Shown piece by piece: positions 5,364 through 6,061 of a DNA stretch of 6,061 bases. Source of the stretch: Flavobacteriaceae bacterium (GTDB taxonomy: Bacteria; Bacteroidota; Bacteroidia; Flavobacteriales; Flavobacteriaceae); assembly GCA_016763215.1 (NCBI GenBank), contig JAESUF010000216.1, positions 1 through 6,061 of the forward strand. Direction: 5' to 3'. How positions within the stretch are numbered: the stretch's first letter is position 1; every line of letters starts with the position of its first letter. Under the pieces are notes generated by a model, which worked only from the letters and a program-made list of their open reading frames with translations, was not told the DNA's origin and searched no databases. Position numbers and translations under genes: made by a program.

Positions 5364-6061
5364 TTATGCGATTTGTCGTTTTGCTAAACTCGAAAACATC
5401 CCCCCTTTTTCCATTAACTCTTCGAAAGAACCAGATTCTACAATTGCTCCCTTATCTAATACATAAATACGGTCTGCATTTTTAACCGTACTCAACCTAT
5501 GAGCAATTACAATCCTTGTGGCTTGAAGTTTATCTAAACTTTCCGAAACAATATTTTGTGTTTTATTATCTAAAGCACTGGTTGCTTCGTCCATAAATAA
5601 TAACCTGGGCTTATGTACAATAGCTCGAGCAATCATCAATCGTTGACGTTGTCCGCCTGAAAATGTTCCTGCACCTTCACTTATAACCGTATGCATTTCC
5701 ATAGGCATTTGTTTAATATCTTCTTCCATTCCAGCCATTCTTGCTGCTTCCCAAGCATCCTCAAGTGTTAATTCCGAATTACCAACAATATTTTTATAAA
5801 TGCTTCCAGACATTAATGCACCATTTTGTAATACAACTCCTATTTGTCTACGTACCAGATCTTTATTCATGGAGTCATAAGCATCGTCATCATAGTAGAT
5901 AGAACCTGCTTCAGGTTCTTCAAACCCTAAAAGTAGCCTCATAATGGTAGATTTACCTGAACCAGAGGTTCCGACAAAAGCGACCATTTCTCCTTCATTA
6001 ATCTTGAAGGATAAATTGTTTAAAATTAAAGGTTGGTCTTCATTATATCTAAAAGACACAG
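5364..6061 (-). CDS. NHLM-type peptide exporter, ABC ATPase domain (5' end outside window)
   Basis: This is the C-terminal nucleotide-binding domain of an ABC exporter that would drive export of the leader peptides. Counting from the Val codon at 6057-6059: A-loop Y5 (SFRY), Walker A GTSGSGKST (30-38), Q-loop Q78 (VVLQNGALMSGSIYKNI), signature FSGGQ (133-137), Walker B RLLFMD with E158, D-loop SALD, and switch H187 (IAHRLS). All key residues are intact. The segments LMSGSIYKNI, DAWEAARMAGM, MPMEMHTVISEGAGT and the C-terminal GMFSSLAKRQ match the pattern I know from NHLM bacteriocin ABC proteins, closer to the ATP-binding type without a peptidase domain (TIGR03797-like). The membrane domain lies outside, so this subtype call is tentative. 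The GTG at 6059 is an internal Val of the conserved VSFRY strand, not a start. The metallopeptidase-like gene follows after 10 bases. Confidence 0.9.
   Translation of the reverse strand, partial: VSFRYNEDQPLILNNLSFKINEGEMVAFVGTSGSGKSTIMRLLLGFEEPEAGSIYYDDDAYDSMNKDLVRRQIGVVLQNGALMSGSIYKNIVGNSELTLEDAWEAARMAGMEEDIKQMPMEMHTVISEGAGTFSGGQRQRLMIARAIVHKPRLLFMDEATSALDNKTQNIVSESLDKLQATRIVIAHRLSTVKNADRIYVLDKGAIVESGSFEELMEKGGMFSSLAKRQIA

Noticed and set aside
6057..6059. GTG as start of the ABC protein
   Set aside because: It encodes the Val of the conserved VSFRY strand of the ATPase domain. NHLM exporters have a membrane domain before it, so the gene continues past the window edge.
1..6061. tRNA, rRNA, CRISPR array, insertion-sequence ends or a transposase
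   Set aside because: No cloverleaf-like arms, regularly spaced direct repeats, terminal inverted repeats or transposase motifs were seen in either strand by reading.

Overview
The window looks like part of a Bacteroidota genome, most likely a marine-type Flavobacteriaceae relative. The DNA is AT-rich. Promoter-like sites resemble the Bacteroidota -7 box TAnnTTTG rather than TATAAT, start codons have A-rich leaders instead of strong Shine-Dalgarno sequences, and one gene belongs to a small membrane-protein family typical of this phylum (DUF6090-like). No species can be named from the sequence alone.

The core of the window is an NHLP/NHLM natural-product locus, meaning peptides with a nitrile-hydratase-like leader and a dedicated ABC exporter. 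Almost everything lies on the minus strand. In the direction of transcription, from the right edge: (1) the C-terminal ATPase domain of an NHLM-type ABC exporter (5364-6061, 5' end outside the window); (2) after 10 bases, a 377-residue protein with an HExxH...ExxAD zinc-metallopeptidase-like signature (4220-5353); (3) overlapping its stop by ATGA, a short broken remnant that looks like the start of a GAF-domain protein (4061-4223). The run is then interrupted by an opposite-strand DUF6090-like membrane-protein gene (3341-4060). Next come (4) precursor peptide A (2916-3245); (5) 16 bases later, a membrane class III adenylate cyclase with an eight-repeat TPR sensor region (881-2899); (6) precursor B (363-701); and (7) precursor C (1-320, 3' end outside the window).

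The three precursors share a conserved leader of about 87-92 residues ending in A-G-G, followed by short, unrelated tails of about 20 residues, as expected for leader/core peptides cleaved after a double glycine. A and B also share a promoter-like block of about 56 bases placed exactly 33 bases before each start codon. This suggests duplication of gene plus promoter, and co-regulation. B and C are probably co-transcribed.

The most interesting arrangement is the A-cyclase pair: an exported peptide encoded directly upstream of a membrane cyclase whose TPR region is probably periplasmic. A perfect 14-bp inverted repeat with terminator-like form lies inside the first codons of the cyclase. It could set the ratio of peptide to cyclase. 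A peptide-sensing, cAMP-producing system is a hypothesis, not something the sequence proves. No peptide-modifying enzyme is visible in the window.
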